Shown: positions 17,364 through 26,722, counted from the stretch's first letter. The stretch is DNA of 64,000 bases from Hungatella effluvii (GCF_003201875.1 NZ_QJKD01000018.1:1-64000), one strand, 5' to 3'. Numbers and translations: made by a program. The notes: a model not told the origin generated them from the letters alone.

Positions 17364-17392
17364 ATTATACATCATCGGGAAAGTATTTCCAA
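17364..17392 (-). promoter_or_regulatory. Sigma-A promoter for the MATE gene
   Basis: Minus strand TTGGAA (17387-17392), 17 bp, TATAAT (17364-17369). Confidence 0.7.
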
Positions 17393-17514
17393 GCTTAAAG
17401 AATTACAATAAAATATACCTGCCGGTATCTTCATCACAAAATCATCCAAAATATGGCAATTTTGTCTCTGCACACTGCCGCGCTGCCGTGGTATACTGGG
17501 TTCACCTTCTCCTG

Positions 17515-17556
17515 AGTACCGCTTTTCCCCCAAACAGCGCGGTACTCTTTTTATTT
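17515..17556 (+). terminator. Plus-strand intrinsic terminator without an obvious gene
   Basis: The stem GAGTACCGC / GCGGTACTC is followed by TTTTTAT on the plus strand. No plus-strand gene lies upstream; a TATACT at about 17493 could start a short transcript of about 55 nt. It is the wrong orientation to end the minus-strand LacI gene cleanly. Confidence 0.5.
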
Positions 17557-17585
17557 GTCAGAGTCTCTCTTTTTTGATCGGCGGC

Positions 17586-18611
17586 TCATGCCTTTTTCAC
17601 CAGTATAGCCGTACTGCTCTCCCTTTTAATCAGCTCTGTCGGAAACTCAATACTGATTGGCGACGTATGCCCTTTATTAATCCGGTCCAAAAGTATCTTC
17701 ACCGCCATACGGCCCATCTCCCGCATCGGCACATTGATCGTCGTCAGCATGGGCGAGACAATCTGTCCCATCTCAATATTATCAAATCCCACTACAGATA
17801 AATCTTCCGGCACTCGGATCTTAAGCTCCCGGCACGCCCGGATAATTCCGATCGCTATCATATCGCAGCTGCAAAAGTATGCCGTAGGCAGCAGTTCCTT
17901 TTCCGCCTGGAGAAAAGCGCACGCCGCTTTATAGTCGATCCCGAACTCCGACTTATAGATATGGATCATGGATTCATCGATCTTCATATTATGTTCGGTG
18001 AAGAAATCAAAGTACGCGTCATACGCGGAAATGTCCTTTAATCCCGCGTAACCGATCCTGCGGTGGCCTAAATCGTATAAATGCCGGATCGCCTTTCCTG
18101 CCGCCTCGTATCCATCGCAGCGAACCCGGTCGAAGGGAACCTCATTCACATCGATACCAACAACTACCACATTCTTGAATTTTTCCCGCAGCAGCCGGTC
18201 TAACTCAGGTCCCGGTTTTCCCAGAACGACGACGCCATCTTTTTCCAGCTTGTTGATCCTTTCGCTCTGTATCTCCGAGACGTGCAGCATGGAAAAGGAG
18301 TAGCCAAGGGGACAGCCCTGAACGAGAGCCTCCTGTTCCACCGCCTGGGCAATCGGTGAAAAGAACTGCTCCACCACCGAATTGTCGGTTCTGGCGAACA
18401 GGCAGGAGATATTTCTGCTTATAGGCCTTTTGGAGCCGCTCTTTTTCAGTTCCTTTGCCATCAGATTAGGAGTATAGCCCGAAGTCCGAACGATTTCCCA
18501 GACCTTCTCTTCCGCCTCCCGGGAGGTGCATTTGTAATTTTCTTTATTGATGATTCTGGATACTGTCGAAACAGAAAGTCCGGTGTCCTGTGCAATCTCT
18601 TTTAATGTCAT
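17586..18611 (-). CDS. LacI family transcriptional regulator
   Basis: A 341-aa repressor. The N-terminal helix-turn-helix MTLKEIAQDTGLSVSTVSRI (1-20) and hinge are followed by a periplasmic-binding-protein fold (about 60-335) with GHRRIGYAG and LSVVGFDNIEMGQ, typical of the family. The residue after the TVSR helix and the sequence N-KENYKC place it in the large Firmicute sugar group. It lies 75 nt behind the sulfatase, at the end of the ABC/sulfatase operon, and is the natural candidate for local control. The ligand is probably a host-glycan sugar (inference). ATG follows GAGGAGAAG. Confidence 0.9.
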   Translation of the reverse strand: MTLKEIAQDTGLSVSTVSRIINKENYKCTSREAEEKVWEIVRTSGYTPNLMAKELKKSGSKRPISRNISCLFARTDNSVVEQFFSPIAQAVEQEALVQGCPLGYSFSMLHVSEIQSERINKLEKDGVVVLGKPGPELDRLLREKFKNVVVVGIDVNEVPFDRVRCDGYEAAGKAIRHLYDLGHRRIGYAGLKDISAYDAYFDFFTEHNMKIDESMIHIYKSEFGIDYKAACAFLQAEKELLPTAYFCSCDMIAIGIIRACRELKIRVPEDLSVVGFDNIEMGQIVSPMLTTINVPMREMGRMAVKILLDRINKGHTSPISIEFPTELIKRESSTAILVKKA

Positions 18612-18686
18612 GGCTTCTCCTCTCTGAGTAAACTGAATAACGGGAAAATCCCCTCACCTGTGACTACAGAATCTGGTAAGTCCCAC

Positions 18687-20204
18687 TCACTTACATTCGG
18701 CAAAATCACTTCCATCGAAAAATGAGATCTCGTCGCCGGTCGCTCTCTGCCATTCTTTTAATTTTTCTTCCATTTCCATCTGAACCGCAACGTAAGCAGG
18801 GTCATCATACCGGTTTTTCAGTTCATAGGGGTCTGCCTTCAAATCGTACAGCTCATAGGCCTGTCCCAGAGTGGCGACCAACTTGTAGTTTTCATCCGTA
18901 ATCGCTCTTGCCTTCACGTATTCCCCGTATCCCAAGCCATACGTCTCACTCACTGCATATTCCGGCATCTTCTTTCCCTGGCACATCGGAATCAGACTTT
19001 CTCCGTGCACGCTGTTTTTATACTCTAATCCGGCTGCATCCATGATCGTCACAGGCACATCCACTGTGCAGACCGGAGCGTCTATCTTAAGCCCTGCCTC
19101 GATCTTTCCTTTCCACTTGATTCCCAGAGGAACCCGCAATACCTCCTGGGATAAATACGACCCTTTGTCAAAATGCCCTCCATGGCAGGCGAGACCGTCG
19201 CCGTGGTCGGCAGTCCAGATGATCACCGTGTTTTCTTCCATTCCCAGTTCTTTCACCTTGTTCAAGATTCTGCCAATGGCTTCATCGATCATCGTGATTT
19301 GAGCCGCACAACATTTAAGCATTTCTTCATATTCCTCCCATGCCAGAGCATTGGGAATGACGATACGGTTGTCTTTCCCGATCGGAACATTCTTCTCCGT
19401 AAAATAAACCTCCGGCTTGCCCTCAAGTCCGCTGTTAAAGCTGGCATAGGTTGGATATGACGCATCCTTATACAGATCGTAATACTCCTGAGTCGGAAAA
19501 TACGGCTGATGAGGTCCCCAGAAATCCACTCGCAGCGAAAATGGGGCATCGTCGCCATCCGTGCTCAGTTCTTCCAGCTTCTCACACGCCAGTTCTGACA
19601 GGAAAAAGAATTCCAGTGTTTCCTTTGGAGTCACCGTAATTCCGTAAGCGGCTTCACAACAGTGCCTGGGATCCTGAAGCTTAAAGATTTCTCCATCTTT
19701 GGGTATATCATCGGGCGAGCCTTTCTGATACGCCTGCTGGCTCTTGTCCGCCCAGAAAAAGACTCGTTTAATCCGGTGTGCGGCAGCCGGAAGGTTCCGC
19801 TTTCTTAAATAGTCTTCATACTCCTTTGTAACGTACGGATTCCCGTACTCCTCTGGTGACAGCCCCTCACAGTGATGGTCCAGCGCGGTTCCCGGACCGG
19901 CATGCCATTTACCAAAAAAGTAGTTTCGATAGCCTGCTTCGGCCAGCGAATCCAGATAGACTTCATCCGCATACGGCGGATTTGTCTCATTGTGATACTG
20001 CTTATGCGCATGCGGATACAGACCGGTCAGCAGGCTTCTTCTCGATGGCCCGCACAAAGGCGCTGCACAGCAGGCATGTGTAAATTCCGCCCCTTCCTTT
20101 ACAAACTGTTCATAATACGGCCGATGCGGCTTATTCTCATAAAAAGTCCACTGGTGCAGCGCCTGGTGGTCGCTGTTAATCATAATAACATTTGGTTTCT
20201 TCAT
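18687..20204 (-). CDS. Sulfatase (type I, Cys-type)
   Basis: A protein of about 505 aa in the alkaline phosphatase/sulfatase superfamily. It starts MKKPNVIMINSDHQ, with the metal-binding Asp in the second strand. The active-site signature CGPSRRSLLTG (C-x-P-S-R) is near residue 50; the Cys must become formylglycine through an anaerobic maturase not present in this window. Further ligands are in WTADHGDGLACHGGHFDKG. There is no signal peptide, so it acts inside the cell on imported sulfated sugars. The start at 20204 is chosen for GAGGAG just before it; the longer frame overlaps the upstream sulfatase. The substrate is unknown; context points to sulfated host glycans. Confidence 0.9.
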   Translation of the reverse strand: MKKPNVIMINSDHQALHQWTFYENKPHRPYYEQFVKEGAEFTHACCAAPLCGPSRRSLLTGLYPHAHKQYHNETNPPYADEVYLDSLAEAGYRNYFFGKWHAGPGTALDHHCEGLSPEEYGNPYVTKEYEDYLRKRNLPAAAHRIKRVFFWADKSQQAYQKGSPDDIPKDGEIFKLQDPRHCCEAAYGITVTPKETLEFFFLSELACEKLEELSTDGDDAPFSLRVDFWGPHQPYFPTQEYYDLYKDASYPTYASFNSGLEGKPEVYFTEKNVPIGKDNRIVIPNALAWEEYEEMLKCCAAQITMIDEAIGRILNKVKELGMEENTVIIWTADHGDGLACHGGHFDKGSYLSQEVLRVPLGIKWKGKIEAGLKIDAPVCTVDVPVTIMDAAGLEYKNSVHGESLIPMCQGKKMPEYAVSETYGLGYGEYVKARAITDENYKLVATLGQAYELYDLKADPYELKNRYDDPAYVAVQMEMEEKLKEWQRATGDEISFFDGSDFAECK

Positions 20205-20215
20205 TAGTATCTCCT

Positions 20216-21709
20216 CTATTTTCTTCCCGAACACGATTCTATTCCGAGACGCTCCCACTGTTCCGGCGGCGCCTGATATTCACGGAGTGCGGCGCACAGC
20301 TTCTCGATCATCTCTGCCTCCAGCGCCTCATCCTTCAAGGGCCTGTTCTGATGCGGGTCAGACCGGATATCAAACAAAAGATTTTCCCGCACGTAATCCA
20401 GTCCATCCGGACATTCCGGATAATGGCCCTCTACCCGGAACCTGACCTTGAAGACAGGATAATCCGTGTACGGCAGAAACGCTCCAGCCTCATAATCTCC
20501 CGGCTTCACATCCCAATACTGTAAAAATGTAGTCGGCATGGCTCCATAGGTAAAGCACGGCTGATTATCTTCGGATACCGGCGCACGAAAATAGGTATGG
20601 GTTCCATCCGTCACATTGACCGCCTTTCCAAACCAGCCGTAGATCGCCTGATCACGGAACGGCGTGTCATGAGGGATCACTGGCAGCAGGCTCTTTCCCA
20701 GCACCGTCTTCGGCGTCTCTATCTTAAAATACTCCAGGAATGTTGGCATCAGATCGATATTCTGTGTCAGGCTGCCGATCCGTTTGCCCCCATACGCAGA
20801 ACCGGGCAGGTGAACGAGCAGGGGAATATGAACCAGTTCCTGGTAGGCCGGCATGAAATTCTTCGCTGCGAACCCGTGTTCTCCCAGCATATGGCCGTGA
20901 TCCGAGGTCACGATAATGAGGGATTCCTCATAGATTCCTGTATCCTTAAGCTTCTGAATAAACCTTCCGAACCAGTGGTCCATCATGGTCAGCGTTGCCG
21001 AATATTCGTTTCGCAAATGTTCCATTGCCTCCGGAGTCTCCTCATCCAGCGCCCGGTATGATGGCCAGTCGAAATACGGTCCGTCATACGTATCTGGATA
21101 CAGTTCTTTATAATTTTCCGTACAGTCGAAAGGCTCATGGGGATCAAAGGCTTCGACCATCATGAAGTAGTCATCCGCGCCGCGGTTGCTGTCGATCCAG
21201 TCACACGCGGACCTAAAAGTTCTCGGCGTCGGGTACTCCTCCTCTTTCGTATAGGCCAGACGGTTTAACTGGTTCTGGTTATTGACCTTTCCATAATGCG
21301 GCTCGGGAATATCGCTTCCTTTTACTCTCGAAACCCAGACATCCCCCTCCTGTCCCCGTTCAAAGTTCCACGTATGGAACATCTGGCAGTAGTTCTCCCC
21401 GCCGATCTCAAAATAGTGGGGATGATCGGTCGTAATGTGTGTGAAAATCCCATGCTCCCGGAGTGTATTGATGAGCGTAACATCGAATGGTTCCATGCCG
21501 CCCCAGTTTCTCTCCAGAAAATTGATTCTCCCTGTAAAGATATCCCGTCTCGCCGGCATGCAGGGAGCGGAAGCCACGTAGTGGGAATCAAAGGTGATGT
21601 TTTCCTCCGAAAACCTGGTTAAGTGTTCCGCCGCCACCCTGGAATCCGGATTATAGCACGGAAGAAAATGACGGTTTAAACTGTCAATCAGAATTAAAAA
21701 TGCTTTCAT
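20216..21709 (-). CDS. Sulfatase (type I, Cys-type)
   Basis: A 497-aa cytosolic sulfatase. The signature CMPARRDIFTG (C-x-P-A-R) is near residue 50; metal and sulfate contacts include SLN in the first strand, TTDHPHYF and VTSDHGHMLGEHG near residue 270. It ends 12 nt before the next sulfatase and starts 21 nt after the permease gene, so it belongs to the importer operon. It differs clearly from the 18687 sulfatase, suggesting a different sulfate position or sugar. The ribosome site is AAAGGAG. Confidence 0.9.
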   Translation of the reverse strand: MKAFLILIDSLNRHFLPCYNPDSRVAAEHLTRFSEENITFDSHYVASAPCMPARRDIFTGRINFLERNWGGMEPFDVTLINTLREHGIFTHITTDHPHYFEIGGENYCQMFHTWNFERGQEGDVWVSRVKGSDIPEPHYGKVNNQNQLNRLAYTKEEEYPTPRTFRSACDWIDSNRGADDYFMMVEAFDPHEPFDCTENYKELYPDTYDGPYFDWPSYRALDEETPEAMEHLRNEYSATLTMMDHWFGRFIQKLKDTGIYEESLIIVTSDHGHMLGEHGFAAKNFMPAYQELVHIPLLVHLPGSAYGGKRIGSLTQNIDLMPTFLEYFKIETPKTVLGKSLLPVIPHDTPFRDQAIYGWFGKAVNVTDGTHTYFRAPVSEDNQPCFTYGAMPTTFLQYWDVKPGDYEAGAFLPYTDYPVFKVRFRVEGHYPECPDGLDYVRENLLFDIRSDPHQNRPLKDEALEAEMIEKLCAALREYQAPPEQWERLGIESCSGRK

Positions 21710-21729
21710 TTCAAGTGCTCCTTTCTATC

Positions 21730-22572
21730 CTATCCCTTGACAGAACCGGAGACCAGCCCGTCGATGAAATAGCGCTGTGTAATCATAAAAAAGATGAGAA
21801 CCGGGGCGATTAAGATCATGGCTCCGGCCATCATAATTCCGATATCCGACCCGAACTGTCCCGACATGCTGCGAAGCATCAGCGTCGCAGTAAAGTTTTT
21901 CTCACCCTGCAGAAAGGTCGATGTGATCAGGAACTCATTCCATGCATTCAGTCCCACGATTACACTGACGGTCAGAAGGCCCGGAGACACAACGGGGGCC
22001 ATGACATACCACAAGACGTGCCCTGTATTGGCTCCGTCGATTCTGGCGGCCTCCTCCAGCTCCTTAGGAACGTTTAAAAAAAACGTCCGCATCAGAAACA
22101 GCGCCAGCGGTATATTTCTGGCCGCGAGAATAAAGCTGATCGGTACAACCGTGCCCACAAGCTTTAAATAGGACATCACATAATAAAGAGGAAATAAAAA
22201 CAGCTGAATTGGGATCGTCATAACAATCATGAAATACACAAGTGCCAGATTCACCACTTTTCCTCTTCTGGTGGCAAGCACATAGCCGCCCAGGGTCGAG
22301 GTAAACAGTACGATGACTATCGTACAGGCCGCCAGAATAATACTGTTTTTAAACCCGATTCCAAACTTGGCATAGCTCCATGCGCTGCTATAGTTGACCG
22401 GTGTAAAGCTCTCCGGCCAGGACAGCGGATTGGCGACAATCGCCACATGGGGCTTGAAGCTGTTAAGCACGACGAGCGCAATCGGAAACAACGCCGTGAT
22501 CACCAGCAGAATCAGAATCGCATGAACCGTGACCAGCGTAACGATCCGCTTTTTCTTACCCATTACTGCCAT
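21730..22572 (-). CDS. Carbohydrate ABC transporter permease (MalG-like)
   Basis: A 280-aa inner membrane permease with six hydrophobic segments. The EAA loop reads EEAARIDGANTGHVLWYVMAP (split across the motif near residue 180), where the family contacts its ATPase. It ends FIDGLVSGSVKG, typical of MalG/AraQ proteins. It is paired with the 22600 permease and the 23537 binding protein. No ATPase gene is present; such importers usually share an MsmK-type ATPase encoded elsewhere. Confidence 0.92.
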   Translation of the reverse strand: MAVMGKKKRIVTLVTVHAILILLVITALFPIALVVLNSFKPHVAIVANPLSWPESFTPVNYSSAWSYAKFGIGFKNSIILAACTIVIVLFTSTLGGYVLATRRGKVVNLALVYFMIVMTIPIQLFLFPLYYVMSYLKLVGTVVPISFILAARNIPLALFLMRTFFLNVPKELEEAARIDGANTGHVLWYVMAPVVSPGLLTVSVIVGLNAWNEFLITSTFLQGEKNFTATLMLRSMSGQFGSDIGIMMAGAMILIAPVLIFFMITQRYFIDGLVSGSVKG

Positions 22573-22599
22573 ATAAACTCCTTTCCGGCTCTGCGGCCT

Positions 22600-23457
22600 C
22601 TATGACATGATCTCATTTTGTGACAGGTGGATGTAGACAAAGGATGCTATCAGCCCGAAAAAGCTCATGAAGAGAGCGATAGCCGCCGCCTTTCCAACCT
22701 GAAGAGACGCAAATGCGAACGTATATGCGTAGGTGCTCAGCATTTCTGTCGAGTGCGCCGGGCCTCCCGATGTCATTAAGTAGACGTAGTCATACGTCAG
22801 GAAGGAATTGATGACAGACATAATCATCATTAATTTAAAGGTTGGAAGCATATTGGGGAAGTAGACGTACCGAAACAGCTGCCATCCGTTACATCCTTCG
22901 ACCTTGGCCGCCTCCACCTGATCCTCCGGCGTCTGCCTTAAGGAAGCTAAGTATACCACCATCAAAAATCCCCAGTAGTGCCAGATATCCGTGGCGGCTA
23001 CTGCATATAAAGCGGTTTTCATATCGCTGAGCAGCGACGGAATATGAAAGCCCTGGCGGTTTAGATAGCCCACCAGTCCGAAAATCGGGTTATAAATAAT
23101 ATTCTGCCATACGGCCACGTTTGTCACTGGTGCAAGTACATAGGGGAATAAAAACAGCATCTGGTACAGTCCCTTGTGTCTGCGGTTCAGCAGAAGCACG
23201 GATGTCACAAGTCCGATCACCACAGGAATCGTCAGAAACAGCGCAACCCATCTCACATTGTCATAGATTGCCCTCCAGAATATCTTATCACCGAAAAGCT
23301 CGGAGAAATTCCGCAGTCCTATGAAATGAAAATTCAGGGATACGCCGTTCCAGTCCGTGAAGGACGCAAATATCGTCATCACACCTGGAATAAACACAAC
23401 GGCCATGCTCAGCACAAAAGCCGGGAGAAGCAATAGATAATCTCGTCTGCGTTTCAT
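22600..23457 (-). CDS. Carbohydrate ABC transporter permease (MalF/UgpA-like)
   Basis: A 285-aa permease from the chosen start (MKRRRDYLLLLPAFV), placed directly behind AAGGAGGGTAAA. The longer frame to 23487 lacks a ribosome site. Six membrane segments are visible, with the EAA loop VEAAKVEGCNGWQLFRYVYFP near residue 195. It pairs with the downstream MalG-like permease for oligosaccharide import. Confidence 0.92.
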   Translation of the reverse strand: MKRRRDYLLLLPAFVLSMAVVFIPGVMTIFASFTDWNGVSLNFHFIGLRNFSELFGDKIFWRAIYDNVRWVALFLTIPVVIGLVTSVLLLNRRHKGLYQMLFLFPYVLAPVTNVAVWQNIIYNPIFGLVGYLNRQGFHIPSLLSDMKTALYAVAATDIWHYWGFLMVVYLASLRQTPEDQVEAAKVEGCNGWQLFRYVYFPNMLPTFKLMMIMSVINSFLTYDYVYLMTSGGPAHSTEMLSTYAYTFAFASLQVGKAAAIALFMSFFGLIASFVYIHLSQNEIMS

Positions 23458-23536
23458 TTTACCCTCCTTTGCAGCAGAGCCGGGCATGTAATATCCGTCC
23501 GGCTCTGTCTCCTCCTAACCTGATTTGCCGCCCGAT

Positions 23537-24961
23537 CTACCGTTCCGGCAGCGGGACTACCAGGCCATTTGCAAGTTCCTTCTCAAATTCCACATCCGTT
23601 CTGTCTAAAACCTCTTCCGCACTCATGGTCTTGAGCCACACACCATCGATATCCTGCAGCGCGACATCCGTGGCCGGCGGACAGAAGCTGGTCGTATAAT
23701 ATCCGTAATTGCCTTCCTCGATCGCCTTTAAGGTATCGATCATAACGTCGCAGAATACCGCGGAGATTCCCGTCATGGTATCTGCCGGTATATCATACTG
23801 TTTCAGCGGAATTGCCCAGTACCCGGGCCACTCCTTCGTCAGCTTGACCATAAAATCGTTGGTCATGATCTTATCCAGGATCTCCGCGCACTCATCCTTG
23901 TAAGGAGAAAAAGCGTTGATAGACAGGCAGGAGGTAACACCCAGCGTATAGGTCGGATAGTTTACCTTATCATTGGTAGCCGGAAACGGGAAAAATCCAA
24001 AATCGTCTTCCGTAAGTCCACGGAAATACTTTGGTGCCCACTGGAATACATTGGAAGGTCCCACGAAGAAAGGAGCCATACCCATGGACAGAAGCTGGAC
24101 GCTCTCATCGAAGTTCAGATCCGTATAGTTGTCTCCCCCAAGCCAGCCGTTCTGATACCATTCCGCTGATTTGTTCAGAGCCTCCACCATATCAGGATTG
24201 TTCCATTTGGCTTCGCCCTTCAGACATTCATACACCTTTTCCGGTCCTGCGATATGGTTTAAAAACAGACTGGAATAGTTGGCATTGACAGGCTTCCACC
24301 CTTTATTGCCCGTTACGCTTCCGTAAAGGCCTTTCTCCTGGGCCGCTTTCATGATTGTCTCCATCTCCTCAATGGTTTCCGGAACCTCCCAGCCATTATC
24401 AGCGAGCACTTTCTTATTGTAGAAGACACCCATGACCATCAGGGAGTTTGACAGGCCATAGAGCGATTCTTCATAAGTGCCCAGATTGTAGATTGGCTCC
24501 AGCAGCCGGTCGTTCCATCCATACTTCTCCGCGTACCGGTCCAAATTCTCCAGCTTACCGGCCGATGCGTAATTGGTCACATAGGAAGGGCCTGAAGTAA
24601 AGACGATATCCGGCCCGCCGTTGGCAGCCAGCGCTGTGGCGATATTCTGATCATTTCCCGCGTGGAATTCAATGTTTAAAACGTAGTCATCCTGAACCGC
24701 GTTGATGTCATCCTCAATAATCTGTTTTAAAAGAACCTGCTGATCTGCCGGCGCACTCCAGAACCACAGGGAAATCTGTTTTTTCTCCCCCGGTGCTGTC
24801 TCTGCCTTCTCAGTAGCTGGTGCCGCTTCCACCGTTGTACTGCCTTCCGCAGAGGGTTCTATGGCAGCCGGTGATGTCTGTTTCTGATCCGCAGATCCGC
24901 ATCCGCTCAGCAGAGAGGCGGCCATTACCGCCGACAGTAAAACTGATAAACACTTTTTCAT
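23537..24961 (-). CDS. Sugar ABC transporter substrate-binding lipoprotein
   Basis: A 474-aa exported lipoprotein. The signal peptide ends in a lipobox LLSGCGS (Cys at residue 21), followed by a Thr/Ala/Glu-rich linker to about residue 60 and a family 1 (MalE/UgpB type) binding fold. It is the first gene of the operon with two permeases, two sulfatases and a LacI regulator. Ligand unknown; the sulfatases suggest a sulfated glycan fragment (inference). AAGGAGG precedes ATG. Confidence 0.92.
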   Translation of the reverse strand: MKKCLSVLLSAVMAASLLSGCGSADQKQTSPAAIEPSAEGSTTVEAAPATEKAETAPGEKKQISLWFWSAPADQQVLLKQIIEDDINAVQDDYVLNIEFHAGNDQNIATALAANGGPDIVFTSGPSYVTNYASAGKLENLDRYAEKYGWNDRLLEPIYNLGTYEESLYGLSNSLMVMGVFYNKKVLADNGWEVPETIEEMETIMKAAQEKGLYGSVTGNKGWKPVNANYSSLFLNHIAGPEKVYECLKGEAKWNNPDMVEALNKSAEWYQNGWLGGDNYTDLNFDESVQLLSMGMAPFFVGPSNVFQWAPKYFRGLTEDDFGFFPFPATNDKVNYPTYTLGVTSCLSINAFSPYKDECAEILDKIMTNDFMVKLTKEWPGYWAIPLKQYDIPADTMTGISAVFCDVMIDTLKAIEEGNYGYYTTSFCPPATDVALQDIDGVWLKTMSAEEVLDRTDVEFEKELANGLVVPLPER

Positions 24962-25087
24962 CTTTTTTCCTCCTTCTTTTGTAAACCCCGCAGCTGTCTT
25001 TTGTGCTGCTTACGTACCATTTCTGCCGTTTCACAGGTTTGAACGCAGTGGTTTTCATACCTCTTGTCTTTTCTTACACATTTTTTA

Positions 25088-25140
25088 CTTATCATGATAA
25101 ATAATTGGTAATTATTAATACAAATGTATTTTATCATGAT
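25088..25140 (-). promoter_or_regulatory. Probable control region of the ABC/sulfatase operon, shared box
   Basis: 25088-25116 matches 24 of 29 positions with 52528-52556 upstream of fucI (both contain CTTATCATG and AAATAATTGG). A second ATCATGAT-containing segment at 25129-25140 makes an inverted repeat with 25090-25100 (arms ATCATGATAAA). The minus-strand -10 may be TATGAA (25054-25059). The match suggests a common regulator for the two operons. Confidence 0.5.
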
Positions 25141-25290
25141 TTTATCTTTTGTTAAAGGATTATATATGAGAACGATTGCACCGTTTCCAGTCTGTATATA
25201 TCTTATATTTATCAATTGTTTATCTTTTGTGTACCCCTGCGTTATCAATGCGTTAATAACTCCTGTATATAAAGCAAATGCATGTCATCA

Positions 25291-25340
25291 GAAAATAAAG
25301 AAGGCAGCAAATACTGATTTTATCAGTGTTCACTGCCTTC
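25291..25340 (-). terminator. Intrinsic terminator of the MerR gene
   Basis: The stem GAAGGCAG / CTGCCTTC (25300-25307, 25333-25340) has an inner helix and, on the minus strand, is followed by TTTATTTTC. Confidence 0.75.
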
Positions 25341-25370
25341 CGGCGATTCTAACTATCCTTACATTTGTAT

Positions 25371-26354
25371 TTATATTTTTCTTTCTCTCACCGGCACCAG
25401 GAGATCCAGCTGAAACTCTTCCGGCTCCGTATTTGCCAGCTCCACATGGCTTATATAATTCAAGTGTTCCTCCAGTAGGCCGCACATATGCTCCTGGTCC
25501 AGCATATCCCCCGCAAACTCGTACTTCTCATTGCTGTTAACCCAATTGAGCAGCAGATCCCACTCATTAAAACTGCCGAAGGAAATCATATGGGCGGCGT
25601 AGATACCTCCCACAAACAGTTTCTTTACAAGCGGAGCCGGGACTTCCATGTCCTCCGGGATCGTCACCCAGCTCTCATATCCATGGTAACCGGTCGCATC
25701 CGTTGGATTCGGATGATTAAAGCCATAGTGCCTTAAGTCAGGCTTCCTCCTATGAAGACCTGCCTCCCTCACAAAACGGTCCAACATCTCATTCACATGA
25801 AATTCCGGCTCATCGCCGACATAGTGGGCAGCCGCCACAGCGGAAGGCGGCAGGTAGATGATTCGCACATCCTCGATTCTGGACAGTCCTGCTTCCGCTT
25901 TCTTTAACTTCTCCATCGTCTGATCCTCCTTAAAGTTAATGCTGATAAGGCCGAGAGACTCAATGGAGTCTGCCAGAACATCATCCAGCAAAATTCTCTC
26001 CAAAGGCAGTTTTGCGGTTCTGCTCAGTTCTTCCACAAAATGGTTCAATATCTCTTTGACCACAGAGAGCGCCGTCATTTCTTCATCCAGATTTCTGATA
26101 TTCTCGCGGAATATTTCAATCGCCTCTACTGCGTCCTCCTTCTGCAGAATCGCCTTGATCTGGCGCACAGGGATACGCAGCCTGCGGAGCAGCAGAATCT
26201 GCTTCAGCCGCAGTACAGCCTTTTCATCGTAGATCCGGTATGCATACCCCTCCTGCCGCAGACTCTCCACAAGGCCCGCCTGCTCGTAATAACGCAGCAT
26301 CCTCGTAGATATCCCCAGGCTCTTCGACACCTGGCTCACAGTCATAAGCTCCAT
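25371..26354 (-). CDS. MerR family regulator with GyrI-like effector domain
   Basis: A 327-aa regulator. The winged helix MELMTVSQVSKSLGISTRML... with RYYEQAGL is at about 1-70, followed by a coiled-coil dimer helix (about 75-125) and a C-terminal GyrI/BmrR-type effector-binding domain (about 165-325, with YLPPSAVAAAHYVG and YESWVTIPED). The start at 26354 follows GAGGAGGTGAGAACC; the upstream in-frame extension to 26408 would cover the promoter. Its promoter has the 19-bp spacer and central palindrome typical of MerR targets, so it is probably autoregulated. It lies behind the flavoprotein/ferredoxin operon. Confidence 0.9.
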   Translation of the reverse strand: MELMTVSQVSKSLGISTRMLRYYEQAGLVESLRQEGYAYRIYDEKAVLRLKQILLLRRLRIPVRQIKAILQKEDAVEAIEIFRENIRNLDEEMTALSVVKEILNHFVEELSRTAKLPLERILLDDVLADSIESLGLISINFKEDQTMEKLKKAEAGLSRIEDVRIIYLPPSAVAAAHYVGDEPEFHVNEMLDRFVREAGLHRRKPDLRHYGFNHPNPTDATGYHGYESWVTIPEDMEVPAPLVKKLFVGGIYAAHMISFGSFNEWDLLLNWVNSNEKYEFAGDMLDQEHMCGLLEEHLNYISHVELANTEPEEFQLDLLVPVRERKI

Positions 26355-26377
26355 GGTTCTCACCTCCTCATGACTTG

Positions 26378-26408
26378 AGTATAAACGACGACACGGTGTC
26401 GCAGTCAA
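26378..26408 (-). promoter_or_regulatory. MerR-type promoter with 19-bp spacer and central operator
   Basis: Minus strand TTGACT (26403-26408) and TATACT (26378-26383) are separated by 19 bp, and the spacer holds the perfect palindrome CGACAC-C-GTGTCG (26389-26401). This over-long spacer with an internal dyad is the classic MerR-activated promoter layout. Confidence 0.8.
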
Positions 26409-26443
26409 CTGTTTTTTTAATTCTTGTGTTCATGCATTCCGTT

Positions 26444-26722
26444 TTATTTTTCTCTCACCGGCACGAACTTTGCCCGGTTCATCAGCGGATGCTCCAGTCT
26501 GACAGCCCCTTTTACCGGACAGGCCATGACGCAGGCGCCGCAGTAGTAGCATTCTCCCGGATACATAACAATGGGCGGTTTTCCCTTGGTTTCTGACGGA
26601 AGCAGAATATCGCACTGGCAGACCGATGCACACCGGTTGCATCCGATACAGAGGCTTTCATCGTAAATGATCGGCCTGGCGCTGCTGGCAACCGGCCTCA
26701 CTGTAAATTCAGGCTTTTTCAT
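26444..26722 (-). CDS. Two-[4Fe-4S] ferredoxin, partner of the flavoprotein
   Basis: A 92-aa ferredoxin with CIGCNRCASVCQCD (about residues 25-38) and CYYCGACVMACP (about residues 58-69), two tetranuclear cluster sites; the first motif ends CQCD instead of the usual CP. Its start overlaps the end of the flavoprotein gene by 14 nt, implying a complex in the manner of AprB with AprA. It likely delivers electrons to or from the FAD subunit. Confidence 0.9.
   Translation of the reverse strand: MKKPEFTVRPVASSARPIIYDESLCIGCNRCASVCQCDILLPSETKGKPPIVMYPGECYYCGACVMACPVKGAVRLEHPLMNRAKFVPVREK

Noticed and set aside
17515..17556. Terminator of the LacI gene
   Set aside because: The T-run is on the plus strand, whereas the LacI gene is on the minus strand.
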